A stretch of DNA of 64,000 nt from Chryseobacterium daecheongense (lineage in GTDB: Bacteria; Bacteroidota; Bacteroidia; Flavobacteriales; Weeksellaceae). This document shows positions 36,859 to 47,095 of the stretch, in pieces. The position numbers and the translations under genes were made by a program. The notes beneath the pieces were generated by a model. That model was not told where the DNA came from. It did no database searches and saw only the letters and a list, made by a program, of their open reading frames with translations. Each line of letters starts with the position of its first letter. Position 1 is the stretch's first letter. The stretch is from assembly GCA_027920525.1 (NCBI GenBank), contig CP115858.1, positions 4,278,001 through 4,342,000 of the forward strand, in the 5' to 3' direction.

Positions 36859-38143
36859 TTAATTTGTTTTTTGCTGTTTCTAAATCAATTAAGCTGACTT
36901 TTTTCCATTGAGTGATTTTTATTTCACTTTCAGCTTCGCCAGTATCAACATGGTTGACATGACTGATGTTGTTTGCATAAGCTTCTATGTTGTCAACGTT
37001 GCATTCTGAAGTGATTAAGTAATCAGAATTAAAAGGAACGTCTACCATTTTGTTTAGAGCAGTTTTAATTATCCGCTCACTTACTTTTTTCTTACTTGAT
37101 TCGGAATTGGAATAGTTTATTGAAGTTGGGAAATATTGTTTGCTTTCAGAACAAAACCAACCAATTCCATCAACTCCATTTGACTCTTTAATGGTCAATA
37201 GTATTTGATAGAAAGAATCTTTCATTTCATCTTCATTGAGGCTTAAGTCCGTATATTGCTGTAAGTTCTCATAGGAAACACTCTTATGAGGTCTTATATT
37301 TTGTAGAAATTCTTTGAAGGCGATAGTGTCGTAAGAATTGAAAAGTATCGAATATTTATCCATCTTGGTTTTTAATTCGGGACTTAATTGATCATCTTCA
37401 CAATCTAAGCAGAACTCCTGATAATACCGATTAAGATTATTTCTAATCTTGCCTTCAAAATAAACTTCATCTTGAACAAGTGAAGCTATATCGGTTCTTA
37501 TAGCATCTAAAAAATTTTGTAGAGGAATAGGATTGTCATACGCAGCATTTCTTATGGCGGTTCCACCATGATTTAGTGCGTGAATGTATATTACCTTATC
37601 AGATATTGTTTTTTCTAATATTTCGCTTAATAATTGAACTGTATCTGGATTATTATGGCCCACAATATTATACTTTTGAAGTGCTAAGACTATTTGCTCT
37701 TTAATTTTTATATCAATATCATTTAAAGAACATGATTCGGCATTATTTTCATATTCATAAATTTTCATGTTAGGATGCAAAACTTCGATTTGTACTTTAG
37801 CTTTTTCATTTTGAGTTGCAAGATGAAAAAAAGCTTCAACAGTTTGTAATCCGATAGCTGTCCATTTATTTTCTAATTGTGTAAAATCATCCCTATAAGT
37901 TGTATACGCGTTGCTTTTAACAGCCTTAACTTGATGCATAGAAATAGGGGCATGTCCTCCATTAGCAATCAACTTTAGTATGGTAAAATCTTCTATGGAA
38001 TCTATTTGGAGTACCAACTCATTTATTTCATTTTCTGTTTTGGTATTAAGTTGCTTTAATACATGATAGAGTGCGACTCTACCTTGATAAATGAATCCGC
38101 TCCATGTTGGTATTGCGGTATGTGGTAAAGGTTGATTAGGCAT
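36851..38143 (-). CDS. ABC-three-component system effector, PD-(D/E)xK nuclease-like
   Basis: A 430-residue protein. The N-terminus TWSGFIYQGRVALYHVLKQL, LVLQIDSIEDFTIL and APISMHQVKAVKSNAYTTYR matches the dsDNA-endonuclease-type restriction fold used by Cap4-like and related effectors: G-F-x-Y-Q entry helix, D in IEDF, and Q-x-K in MHQVKA. The C-terminal half (RPHKSVSYENLQQYTDLSLN, VDGIGWFCSESKQYFPTSIN, DVPFNSDYLITSECNVDNIE) is probably the C-terminal domain that binds the middle component. As first gene of the operon it is expected to cut DNA when the ATPase is triggered. It is intact. Confidence 0.68.
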   Translation of the reverse strand: MPNQPLPHTAIPTWSGFIYQGRVALYHVLKQLNTKTENEINELVLQIDSIEDFTILKLIANGGHAPISMHQVKAVKSNAYTTYRDDFTQLENKWTAIGLQTVEAFFHLATQNEKAKVQIEVLHPNMKIYEYENNAESCSLNDIDIKIKEQIVLALQKYNIVGHNNPDTVQLLSEILEKTISDKVIYIHALNHGGTAIRNAAYDNPIPLQNFLDAIRTDIASLVQDEVYFEGKIRNNLNRYYQEFCLDCEDDQLSPELKTKMDKYSILFNSYDTIAFKEFLQNIRPHKSVSYENLQQYTDLSLNEDEMKDSFYQILLTIKESNGVDGIGWFCSESKQYFPTSINYSNSESSKKKVSERIIKTALNKMVDVPFNSDYLITSECNVDNIEAYANNISHVNHVDTGEAESEIKITQWKKVSLIDLETAKNKLND

Positions 38144-38594
38144 TATTAGTTTTTGGTTTCTATAGTTGTTAGATTTTAGGATGATCTAAGAAAATTTAAA
38201 CTCTTGGCAGTGAAAGTAAATTTCATGTTTTTTAGAATATACTTCTTAGTCAACAAATAAAGTTTGTTGATAATGATAGAAATTATTTAATCTCAGAGTT
38301 GAATGTTTTATACAATTGAAATTTCATTTTATTAGTTTTAAACAAGTTAATAAATAAGTCAACAGCGTAAAAATTTTTTCTAGCAATAATATTTATTTTT
38401 TTTTCAAGTTAAACTACGGGAAACCGTAATGGATTTATATTTATTTTTTGTTAGGATACTTATGTTGTGATATGGCATTTTCCTTCGAACACTCAAAAGA
38501 AGAGGGATATTCGGATAGGCTTAGAGAAATTTCTTTTCATTGTTACCTTTAATGTTTTTGTTTCTAACTTTAATCTGATCAATAATGAATTAAA
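38144..38594. other. Upstream region of the defence operon
   Basis: No gene is seen. TACGG-GAAA-CCGTA (near 38415-38428) is a small perfect hairpin with a tetraloop. The stretch separates the leftward defence genes from the recombinase fragment and might include part of an old attachment or integration site. Confidence 0.3.
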
Positions 38595-38747
38595 ATGAAA
38601 AAAGCCTATTTATACGTCCGTGTAAGTACATACGAAAAAAAAAGGAAAGGTTACTTCTTACCAGAGCAAGAGGATAGATTTCTAAAGTATTGTAAATACA
38701 ACAATACCGAAGTCAAAGGAATTTACAAGGAAGATTATTCTGGCTAA
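38595..38747 (+). pseudogene. Large serine recombinase, N-terminal fragment
   Basis: MKKAYLYVRVSTYEKKRKGY, FLPEQEDRFLKYCKYNNTEV and KGIYKEDYSG then a stop. The nucleophile Ser in VRVST and the LPEQEDR helix identify a large serine recombinase of the kind carried by Bacteroidota integrative elements. Only the first 50 codons remain. It may mark the edge of the element that brought in the defence genes. Confidence 0.7.
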
Positions 38748-38911
38748 AAATGGGGTTCAGGTAAATGATATGGAAGCTAAAATTATATTGGAATTGCTAT
38801 ATTTAGTATCAAAAAATTACAATTGGTACTTTTTATCGCATGACAGGCGTATCTTCGATCGTTTTGAATTAAAAGCGCATACACTATTGAGATTCTTTAA
38901 ATGTAGATAAT
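38748..38911. other. Short spacer
   Basis: It contains an open but unrecognised frame (NDMEAKIILELLYLVSKNYN). I do not call a gene. Confidence 0.25.
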
Positions 38912-38956
38912 CTTAAGATTTCTTAATTTTTTTTTAGCTACAACGATTTAATTTTG
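38912..38956 (+). promoter_or_regulatory. CTTAAG-type promoter, no close gene
   Basis: CTTAAG (38912), CTTAAT (38922) and TAATTTTG (38949-38956) have exactly the 10- and 37-nt spacing of the GMC and SDR promoters. The next gene on this strand starts 324 nt on (39280), so it may drive the SUMF1 lipoprotein through a long leader, a small RNA, or nothing. Confidence 0.55.
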
Positions 38957-39279
38957 TTTACAAATTTGATAAAATAGTGAAATTGAAAAGATCATTAAAT
39001 AAAGCTACCATTATTACTTTGCAGCTAGCGAGCAGGAACTACTTACAGATATCAATTAGAAAAGCTGCCGGCTATAACAAATGAAATTTAATTCTCTGGA
39101 AGTAATTCATATATATGATACATAATGTGAGTGATGAAAACAATGGAACTTGGTTTATTTAAAGATATGATTTAAATAATTTTAAAAATATATGTTTGCA
39201 TTTTTTTCTTTTACCTCAACCATATGTCAATAAATAAATGTTAAACCTTTAAATGAAATAATTCTTTAAAATGTTATAT
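38957..39279. other. Possible long 5' leader
   Basis: No coding frame is supported between the CTTAAG-type promoter and the SUMF1 gene. Confidence 0.3.
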
Positions 39280-40638
39280 ATGACTAAAAAAGTAATATTT
39301 TTTACAATAACACTTATTGTATATTCTTGTTCTCAAAGTGAGGATCAAAATAAATGTAGTAATAGAAATCCTGAATTTGAATCAGTAATCAAAGAATTAA
39401 GAAAAACTTTTAATGATGCATCCGATTTAAAAAAATGGCCTAAAAATTATTGTGATGCAATTTATAAAGAAATTTACAATAAGGCCAATAAAGCACTTTC
39501 TTTATTAAAAAAAGATGAATGTAATGCTGACTATATTGAAAATTTAACCCAGCTTAGTAATCAAGCGAAAGCAATGTTGGTTCAGTGCCCAAATTTTGAA
39601 AATAATAGTTTTCCACAATTATCAAATAAATATCTTAGAGCAGATATGTCTTTGTGGGGTGCTCAATTAGATATGCTTCAGTCATATTCTTATGGTTCAA
39701 ATAAGATTATCCAGCTACTGCCTGTAAAGGATACAAAAGTATTTCAGCCTTTTGATGTAATTAAAGATTGTAGCAGGTTTTATTGTACAGAGATGGTAGT
39801 ATTGCCGACAGGAAGTTTTTTAATTGGAGGTAGCCAGGAAGAACATCAGGCACTTAATGTAGATCCTTATCGTGTTGCTTGGGAAAGTCCTAGACATCAA
39901 GTGAAAATTGGCAAGTCTTTCGCAATATCAAAAACTGAAGTGACTGTAGATCAATATGCTGAATTTGTACGAGATACTAATCGTAAAGAAGCTAAAGGAG
40001 CGCTAGGATTTACTGGCCAACCTCAGATTAATGATCCTGAATTTCCTATGTACAGAGAAAATTTATCTTGGCGAAATCCTGGTTTTCCGCAAAAGGGAGA
40101 TTTTCCCGTTACTTGCGTAACACGTAAGGATGCTGAAGATTATGCAGCTTGGCTTTCATCAAAAACTGGAGCTAGATACAGATTACCAACTGAAGCAGAA
40201 TGGGAGTATGCAGCAAAAGCAGGAACCAATAGTGCTTTCTTTTGGGGGGATAATTTAACTGATGCCTGTAGTTATGCAGCAGTTTATGATGAATCAACCG
40301 ATGCAGTAACAGGTTATCAATTTATTAAAGTAAATTGTAATGATGGAGCTCCTTATACTACAAGCGTAGGTAGTTATAAACCCAATAATTGGGGATTATA
40401 TGATGTTACAGGGAACGCAAGAGAATTTGTTGCTGATGCTTGGGAAGATTCCTATAATACAGGTCCATATAATGAACTGCCTCGTACATCGGGAATCTCT
40501 CAATTCCCCGTATTGCGGGGTGGAGCATGGGCATATATGCCTCAAAATATTCGTACATCTTACAGATCAGCGTATTATTCATGGCTTATCCGGTCCAATA
40601 TGTGGGGATTTAGGTTAGTTAGAGAAATTAACAAATGA
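39280..40638 (+). CDS. SUMF1/FGE-sulfatase-domain lipoprotein
   Basis: From MTKKVIFFTITLIVYSC the protein is 452 residues, with a lipobox at VYSC. After a helical region (residues 20-155) comes a full SUMF1 domain: FYCTEMVVLPTGSFLIGGSQ, ISKTEVTVDQYAEFVRDT, GDFPVTCVTRKDAEDYAAWL, YRLPTEAEWEYAAKAGT, NNWGLYDVTGNAREFVADAW, FPVLRGGAW and NMWGFRLVREI. In formylglycine-generating enzymes the GN-x-x-E-W segment is followed by a catalytic Cys. Here it reads GNAREFVADAWED without Cys, so it is probably not an FGE but a structural relative, like GldJ/GldK of the gliding/T9SS machinery. The earlier Met at 39271 is possible but adds only three residues. Confidence 0.82.
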   Translation: MTKKVIFFTITLIVYSCSQSEDQNKCSNRNPEFESVIKELRKTFNDASDLKKWPKNYCDAIYKEIYNKANKALSLLKKDECNADYIENLTQLSNQAKAMLVQCPNFENNSFPQLSNKYLRADMSLWGAQLDMLQSYSYGSNKIIQLLPVKDTKVFQPFDVIKDCSRFYCTEMVVLPTGSFLIGGSQEEHQALNVDPYRVAWESPRHQVKIGKSFAISKTEVTVDQYAEFVRDTNRKEAKGALGFTGQPQINDPEFPMYRENLSWRNPGFPQKGDFPVTCVTRKDAEDYAAWLSSKTGARYRLPTEAEWEYAAKAGTNSAFFWGDNLTDACSYAAVYDESTDAVTGYQFIKVNCNDGAPYTTSVGSYKPNNWGLYDVTGNAREFVADAWEDSYNTGPYNELPRTSGISQFPVLRGGAWAYMPQNIRTSYRSAYYSWLIRSNMWGFRLVREINK

Positions 40639-42334
40639 CGATTTATATTATAAATTATATTGAAATAGCAGACAATTCTTAGCATAGACTGAAGCCAAAT
40701 ATTGATAAGGATTTATTATATAATTAGTTGTTTAATAGTTTTTTAAAGAACATTAAAAAGCATACATCAGTACTAGTAACTTTTAATCGTTCTGAATCAT
40801 GGTTTATAATACTGCTCGGTTGAGTATTAACAGATCATAAGACAATATCAAGAGATGTAACACATTTTCTAACAAAACTACAGCAAATCTGAATTGATAT
40901 AAGCAAAATTGGATACTATTTTATTTCGTCTCGGATTTCGTACACGCTGATATTATACATGAAAGATATTGTGCTAAATATGCATAATACTTAATTTGCT
41001 TATCAAATATACGAATCAAAAAATGAATCGATATTTTCTTAGCTTTCTACTTTATTTGGCTCCAAAAGGTTTTCTTAGAAGTTTTTAGGTAGAAAGTAAA
41101 AATATTAGTGCAGCTATATGATGTAACTATAATAAATACTGTTTTTGAATACAAAACTGTATTTAAGTCACATGAGATATTTATGTGATATTTGTGAATA
41201 TATGAATGCTAATGAATTTAAGTAAATTTGAAATGACTTTACAGGTTAAAGTAAAGAGTATTCTTTGAAAGGTTAATAGCTATTAGAATGCATAAGGAAA
41301 TAGTGATAAATATTTATCTTGTTATTAAAACTTTGGTAAATAAGATGATTATTGCTTTAACACCAAAGAAGATAGTTGGTATTTGACCCAAAAATGATCA
41401 GTGTGTTATAATCGCTGTTATATTTACTTCGCCTTATTATAGAATCAAGAATAATAATTTGTATAATAATAAATTGTTATGAGTAAGATGGTGATATCAT
41501 CTAAAAAATTAAACAGTTTTTTTGAGTTTTCATTAAATTGAGTTTTTTTCATTCTAGTGTTTAAGTACCTCTTTATGGGGTACTTTTTTATTGTAATCTC
41601 TTTTAAGATATAATTAAATATTGGGTTTCTTTAGTTGTGTTTTAAGAGGCAAAGAAAAATATTTTACTATGCTTGTAATGAACGATATGTAGCTCATATA
41701 ATTGGATTTATTTTGCTTGATATGATATTTATGTGTGATACAAAAGTTGTTTTTCATTCTAGTTTTATATTCAATAATAGATGATTTTTTAGAGTAGTGT
41801 TATGTTTTGAGTTTAAGTGGGCAATAATGAAATTATTGTAATCTATAATGTAAGATTTATTTTAATTAATAATAGCTGATTGTTTAAAAAAATTATGAAT
41901 ATGTATTTAGTTGTTTCTGTTACATCTTTTAGTGATTTTTTAATCTTACTACTATTGACTAATACTTTAAATGTAGTTTCAATTTTTTAAAGAGTTATAA
42001 TGAAAACTAAAATTTAAAAAATTGTTTTTAAAGGGTTTCCTTTTATTAATTAATTTTTTAGCAATTTGTGTGTGTATTTGTATTATATTTTTAGGGGATT
42101 GTTATGAAAATTAGATAACTAGACTGCTTAATCTCTTAGTTTATTACTAAGTTATCAACTGATACTTAAAAAGAACCAATAACCGTATTCAATAATACCA
42201 AAAGCTCATTTGTAAAAGACCTAACAGATACATTTTATAATTATTGTGGTATTGGTGAACAAAACGTTTTCTTCAAAATTACTAGCTCACAGTTTATTAT
42301 TACTGAATCTTAAAATTATCATATAACTTAATGG
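40639..42334. other. 1.7-kb gene-free AT-rich stretch
   Basis: No frame with coding character was found on either strand. The only clear structure is a terminator at 41563-41590 with no gene in front of it. This could be a decayed gene or host an unannotated small RNA. Confidence 0.4.
41563..41590 (+). terminator. Orphan intrinsic terminator
   Basis: AAGTACC (41563-41569) pairs with GGTACTT (41579-41585), followed by TTTTATTG. The nearest upstream gene on the strand ends more than 900 nt before it. Confidence 0.65.
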
Positions 42335-43165
42335 TCAAGCCACACTTGTATTTTTCTTAGATTCCTTTGAATAAGGTGTGAAATCTATCCTGCATCCAAA
42401 GTAATTTGATCTCCTGGACAAATTATCGCTACTGAAGGGTAGAAGTAATAGCATATCCTGCAATGGTAATAGTTGCTGGGCCCAGACATTGATTTCCCAG
42501 TATGGAAACTTGAACATCATAAACTCCCGGCTAAATTGCTACATACTGATCACTAGTAGCCTTGGGTATAATGATTCCACCTTTATACCATTGGAAAGTC
42601 ATACCAGGAGCTGTCATCTGCGCTTTTAAAATCTGTTTGTTGTGGATTGTTACATATATCAATTATTTTAGGTAAAATAGTTAGCAATATAGACCCCGAT
42701 GTTAAAGGATCCGCCCTGCAGAAAAACTGCTGAATCCAGCCTACCATCTTTGTAATCTGACAAAACCAATTTAAATGATATGCAACACCTGGTGTTACAT
42801 TGGCTATTGCCATTAAGGGAATGGTTCTTCCGTTGTAATTTGTTACAGTCGGAGAACTAGTATTATATCCTTCAAAATATCTTGGATTGATCACTCCGCA
42901 AAGTAATGGGGGTATCATCATTCCGGGTTGCTGGTCTTAATTTACTTACACTTACCGGGCCTACACCCAGGAAGAATTGCAACATTAACATAGGGTCCTC
43001 CGGCAACCGGTTTTATCAACAAAGCAAATGTATCTGTAAAATCACATGGATAGCTAAGTGCGTATTTCTTCAGAAGCCAATAAATAATTGAACTTAACCC
43101 ACTTAGAGAGTCGTAAAAAGTCAAATTGTCAATCACAAAAGAAGATGCGAAACTACAGTACTAGA
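42335..43165 (-). pseudogene. Choice-of-anchor-L-domain surface protein, decayed
   Basis: Minus-strand pieces in several frames: DNLTFYDSLSGLSSIIYWLL, SYPCDFTDTFALLIKPVAGG, PYVNVAILPGC, LLCGVINPRYFEGYNTSSPT, VTNYNGRTIPLMAIANVTPG, VAYHLNW and PGVYDVQVSILGNQCLGPAT. This is the choice-of-anchor-L domain followed by an Ig/PKD-like repeat, as in large T9SS-exported adhesins. Stops or slips occur near 42940, 42580 and 42530. Both the signal peptide and the C-terminal anchor are missing. Confidence 0.7.
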
Positions 43166-43596
43166 TGCAAAAAATACAAAAGTATTTGCTAAATTTTAGT
43201 TATATAAATTAAAACTCTAACTGGCTTACCGTTTTCGAATATTAATATTTAGAATAAAATAATTTGAAGGAATCTACAGATTAGTATTGTTACCAACTGA
43301 TACAGAACCGGAATTAGACGAACTTATAAACCCTATTTATTGTAAATCAACATAATATTTTACATGCCTCAAATTGATTCTGATGCCTGGCACACGTATT
43401 TTTCTATAGAAAGTAATTAGAGATTAGATTATTCGTTATCGGGATTTACTTTATTCAAAAAAATAACTCCTATCCCTGAAATCACAGATAATGTGCTTGC
43501 CAGGATCAAACTTCTATAATGTAGTGGAGAAGGTTAAAAAAGAAAAGCCTTAGAATATAGATCCTAAGACTCCTCCGATCGAATTATTACATTGTA
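43166..43596. other. Spacer with a possible membrane-protein tail
   Basis: On the minus strand around 43430-43535 a piece reads SPLHYRSLILASTLSVISGI, GVIFLNKVNPDNE*, which looks like the last helix of a lost membrane protein. Nothing else is supported. Confidence 0.3.
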
Positions 43597-46248
43597 TTAT
43601 TTTGATACAATAATTTTCTGACTGAAATTAATTGCTTTATTTGTAATCTTAACCATATAGGACCCATTGATTAATTTGGAAACATTAACCTTCTGTTGCT
43701 GGTTAAGGTTAATATATTCTGTATTAACTAATTTTCCGGTAAGATCATAAATCGCTACCGTCGTAATTCCAGATAGGTCTGTGTTTGAAGGTACTTTTAT
43801 GCTAAATTCATCTTTGACAGGATTTGGATAGATCGAGATTCCACTGTTGTTAGCAGTAATCGTTTCTTTTGTATCTAGCGTGTTACATTCAGTTGGAATG
43901 GTAAAATCTTCAACCTGATCATTAAGCTCAGCTGCAGGATTATTGAAACCCATATAGAGGCCATTCAATCCACCAGGACTTGCATTGACTCCCAATCCTC
44001 TTTTTGCAAACGTTTTCCAGATCATACATTTATCAACTCCTCCTGTTGTTGCCTGGTCAGCAGCCAATATAGCATCTCTTCCCTGTATAAAACTTGGGTT
44101 ACATGGCTGTAGTTTAAGAGCGTCCATAACCAATTGTAATACTTTTGCACTTCCACTATTAGGATCAGCCAATACATTACTGTTATAACCATATTTCTCC
44201 ACATACTTCCAATTTAGATCCCATAACATTGTAGCCCAAATGAAACCGATACTGTGAACATCTGGTCTTGTAACCGGATAGACACCGCCCAGTACATCAT
44301 TAACCTTCATCCCGTTAGTCTTGGCATAAGTAAAATTATTAATGCTAAAATCAGGTGAATATTTTGCAGGTCGTATACCAGCTCCATTGATTTGCTCTCC
44401 TTTCGTAAAAGTACCCATTCCTCTTGGTATAGAGGCATTATCTCCAGGCCTGTTGGTTACCATTAAAGCAAAAAAATCAGACCACCCTTCTCCCATCTGC
44501 TCATTATCATCGATCCATGATAAACAGCTGCTTCCAGTACCAGTCAATCGATTAGAGATACCATGTCCATATTCATGAGCAACTACACCATTATCAAGAC
44601 TTCCGTCTTTATAAATATAATTCTGCTTATCATATTTCAGCGTTGCATTTACTGTAGTCCCAGCTGTTAATTGATTAACCAAAAATTCGCCTTCTGATTT
44701 TCCAATCATAATAGTAGGTATTGTAATTGAAGCATCAGATCCTCCTAAACCGACTGGTGTATCACTGTTTGGATGGTATTGAATAACACCAATAGCTCCG
44801 GCTGTCTGAAGATTTTTTGTTTTAAGTGCAAACGCACAACCTCCTGCAGTAGTTACGGCAATTTTCCCAGCCAGGGTTCCTGCCGAAATAGCATTACACG
44901 CATTTGCTGGAATTGGCAAAGCCAGATCACCCGTTACCGGAGGATTCCCCTCAAGTGCTGGTCCAAAAGCAGCGGTAGTACTTTTCGGTATTCTTGTTGT
45001 GTAGTTTCCCGGTGCATTATAAAAAAGATTCTGCATGTCTTTTGGTTCAAAAAGATACATCTGCATTCTACCACTTGTTCCTTCTACTGCCGGGTTAAAA
45101 TTTGCATTATTATAAGCTCCTCCATCTCTAGCTTCAGCAAAAACCGGATCATTTCCAGTACCTCCATTAGTAAAATTATTCATCTGAAAATTTCGGGCAG
45201 ATTCTGTAAAGCCAAACTTATAAAACACATCATGCATTTTATTGGTTGTATAAAACAGATTGGTTACTGCTGCAGAGGTATAATTTTGTGGAGGCAAAGT
45301 AATATCCATCGGGAAATCAAATACTCTTGATGCACCTCCATCCGGAGAAAACTGAGGAGTGTTTGTATTATTCTCGTCCGTATATGTATAGGTGTTATTT
45401 CCTCTTGTTATGGTGTAATGATTCGTTCCATCAGAATGCCATCCCTCTGGAGAGGCTGTTAGATCCCAGGGATTAGACACCAGAGTTCTGTTTCCAAATG
45501 TAGGTCCTTCAACAGGAAATGCAAGCACCTTATAAGAGGCATCATCTGGCACAAAAATAAAATTAGCAGCTGTCTTTTTCAGATTTGCCGGAAGCGAATA
45601 AGATTGCGCTGTTTCATTTGTTTGAGATATCTCTAAAGGTAAATGCTCATAAGCATCAGAATGAAAATCACACGAAACAGTTGTATTTTCCTTATACAAA
45701 ATAGAACCATCTTCAGTACTTATAATCACATTCCACACATTACTTGTTCCTTTTTCTTCAATAAAGAACTGGTATCCTAATTGTAAAATACCTGCTTTTA
45801 AGTAGTAAACGGTTGTTGCTTTAATAGGATTTTGTAATGCCTTACTATCCTTAGAAGCGTTCTTATTAACTTTTTTTACTACCTCATCGATCATGAGATC
45901 TTTATTGGCATTTTCTTTACCCTTAATACTGGTAGGATAATCTTTGATGAAGGTGTCTGCAAAGCTTAAAACTTCATTTCCACGAACTAAAACATTTGCT
46001 GAACTACCGAAAACAGGAATTCCATTAAGAGTCTGTTGTATCCCTACCACATCACCTTTCAAACTTTTAGATGGATCAACATTGATAATCTGAAAAGCTT
46101 TCAGTTCCGAGCTCACTTTCTGTAAAGGTCCTTTTGCAGAATTCATATACCCTCCTATAATCCGCTCATATTCTTGGGCAGAAAGAGAACCAAAACAGGC
46201 GAGAGAGGATAAAAATAAAAATTTAATAGTAAATTTAATTCTAATCAT
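43597..46248 (-). CDS. M36 (fungalysin) metallopeptidase with PA insert and T9SS C-terminal domain
   Basis: An intact 883-residue secreted protease. It has a signal peptide (MIRIKFTIKFLFLSSLACFG), then an FTP-type propeptide (VGIQQTLNGIPVFGSSANVL, VNKNASKD). The M36 catalytic domain has zinc motif VVAHEYGHGISNRLTG (about residue 557) and a downstream EGWSDFFALMV with the third ligand Glu. A protease-associated insert (AGKIAVTTAGGCAFALKTKN, TIPTIMIGKSEGEFLVNQL) precedes the zinc site. The C-terminal about 75 residues (ISIYPNPVKDEFSIKV, GITTVAIYDLTGKLVNTEYI, GSYMVKITNKAINFSQKIIV) are a type A T9SS sorting domain. It is exported by the type IX system and acts outside the cell, probably on host or environmental protein. 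A broken copy lies at 21707-22446. Confidence 0.93.
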   Translation of the reverse strand: MIRIKFTIKFLFLSSLACFGSLSAQEYERIIGGYMNSAKGPLQKVSSELKAFQIINVDPSKSLKGDVVGIQQTLNGIPVFGSSANVLVRGNEVLSFADTFIKDYPTSIKGKENANKDLMIDEVVKKVNKNASKDSKALQNPIKATTVYYLKAGILQLGYQFFIEEKGTSNVWNVIISTEDGSILYKENTTVSCDFHSDAYEHLPLEISQTNETAQSYSLPANLKKTAANFIFVPDDASYKVLAFPVEGPTFGNRTLVSNPWDLTASPEGWHSDGTNHYTITRGNNTYTYTDENNTNTPQFSPDGGASRVFDFPMDITLPPQNYTSAAVTNLFYTTNKMHDVFYKFGFTESARNFQMNNFTNGGTGNDPVFAEARDGGAYNNANFNPAVEGTSGRMQMYLFEPKDMQNLFYNAPGNYTTRIPKSTTAAFGPALEGNPPVTGDLALPIPANACNAISAGTLAGKIAVTTAGGCAFALKTKNLQTAGAIGVIQYHPNSDTPVGLGGSDASITIPTIMIGKSEGEFLVNQLTAGTTVNATLKYDKQNYIYKDGSLDNGVVAHEYGHGISNRLTGTGSSCLSWIDDNEQMGEGWSDFFALMVTNRPGDNASIPRGMGTFTKGEQINGAGIRPAKYSPDFSINNFTYAKTNGMKVNDVLGGVYPVTRPDVHSIGFIWATMLWDLNWKYVEKYGYNSNVLADPNSGSAKVLQLVMDALKLQPCNPSFIQGRDAILAADQATTGGVDKCMIWKTFAKRGLGVNASPGGLNGLYMGFNNPAAELNDQVEDFTIPTECNTLDTKETITANNSGISIYPNPVKDEFSIKVPSNTDLSGITTVAIYDLTGKLVNTEYINLNQQQKVNVSKLINGSYMVKITNKAINFSQKIIVSK

Positions 46249-46663
46249 AATACATCTTTTTTAGTATGCTTGCAATTTATGTATTTTTTTACGAATTAAA
46301 CATTGAAATGATTAAAAAAATAAATAATTGATAATTTAAATGTTAGTCAAAAAACACTATGAAATTTTAATTTAAAATTATGATTTTATAGTATTTTATT
46401 ATATAAAGTTTATTATCTGTAAAATAAATCAGATTGCACTTTTTTAAAAAAAGACACCAAAGTCTCCATTTAAGGAATTATACATCATCCTAAAGCCTTC
46501 AATTGGACTCCATTGTTCATCCAAAAAGTTATTATCTAAGGAATAGTTCTTGAGAACTTCTTTTTAAGTATTTATTCTCTAGTATATTTAGAGATTTCAC
46601 AAAGCTAAAAATTATAATGTATAATACAATCTAATATTTCATAATACATGATAATATTATTTT
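46249..46663. other. Upstream region of the peptidase gene
   Basis: AT-rich promoter region and spacer, with no gene seen. Confidence 0.3.
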
Positions 46664-47095
46664 CCGGAATTAATCTCCAAATAATTCATGTAATTTTTGA
46701 AGTATTTTTTTATCTGGAAGTTGAGTTTTATATTCTGAAACCATCGTTGGTGAAAGGCTTCTACTTAAAGCATATTCAACAACCTCATTATTTTTATCTT
46801 TACACAACAAAATTCCTATATTTGGATTCTCATGTCCTTTTTTCACATCTCGATCAAATGCTTAACATAAAAATTAAGCTGCCCTAAATGTTTCGGTTTA
46901 AATTTATCTGCTTTAAGTTCAAAAGCTACTAAGCACTGTAGTCCTCGATGATGCAAAAGCAGATCGATATAAAAGTCCGAAGAACTGACTTGTACCTTAT
47001 ACTCTTCTCCCACAAAAAGAAAATCCTTGCCTATTTAAAGAATAAAATCTTTCATTTGATTTATCAGACCTTTTTTCAAAACATTCTCAGGGTGG
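46664..47095 (-). pseudogene. PD-(D/E)xK nuclease-domain protein (YhcG/DUF1016-like), C-terminal fragment
   Basis: Minus-strand reading: KGLINQMKDFIL*IGKDFLF, VGEEYKVQVSSSDFYIDLLL, HHRGLQCLVAFELKADKFKP and KHLGQLNFYV, then in another frame GHENPNIGILLCKDKNNEVV, EYALSRSLSPTMVSEYKTQL and PDKKILQKLHELF. The D...E-x-K (FYIDLLL...FELKA) is the nuclease motif of the DUF1016/YhcG family. The N-terminal DUF1016 half is gone, with a stop near 47040 and a slip near 46865. Confidence 0.72.

Noticed and set aside
43430..43540. Minus-strand membrane-helix-like fragment
   Set aside because: It is too short to assign, so it is recorded only as a note in the spacer entry.
44773..45330. 185-codon plus-strand frame inside the M36 peptidase gene
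   Set aside because: It is fully antisense to a clearly coding gene with intact domains.
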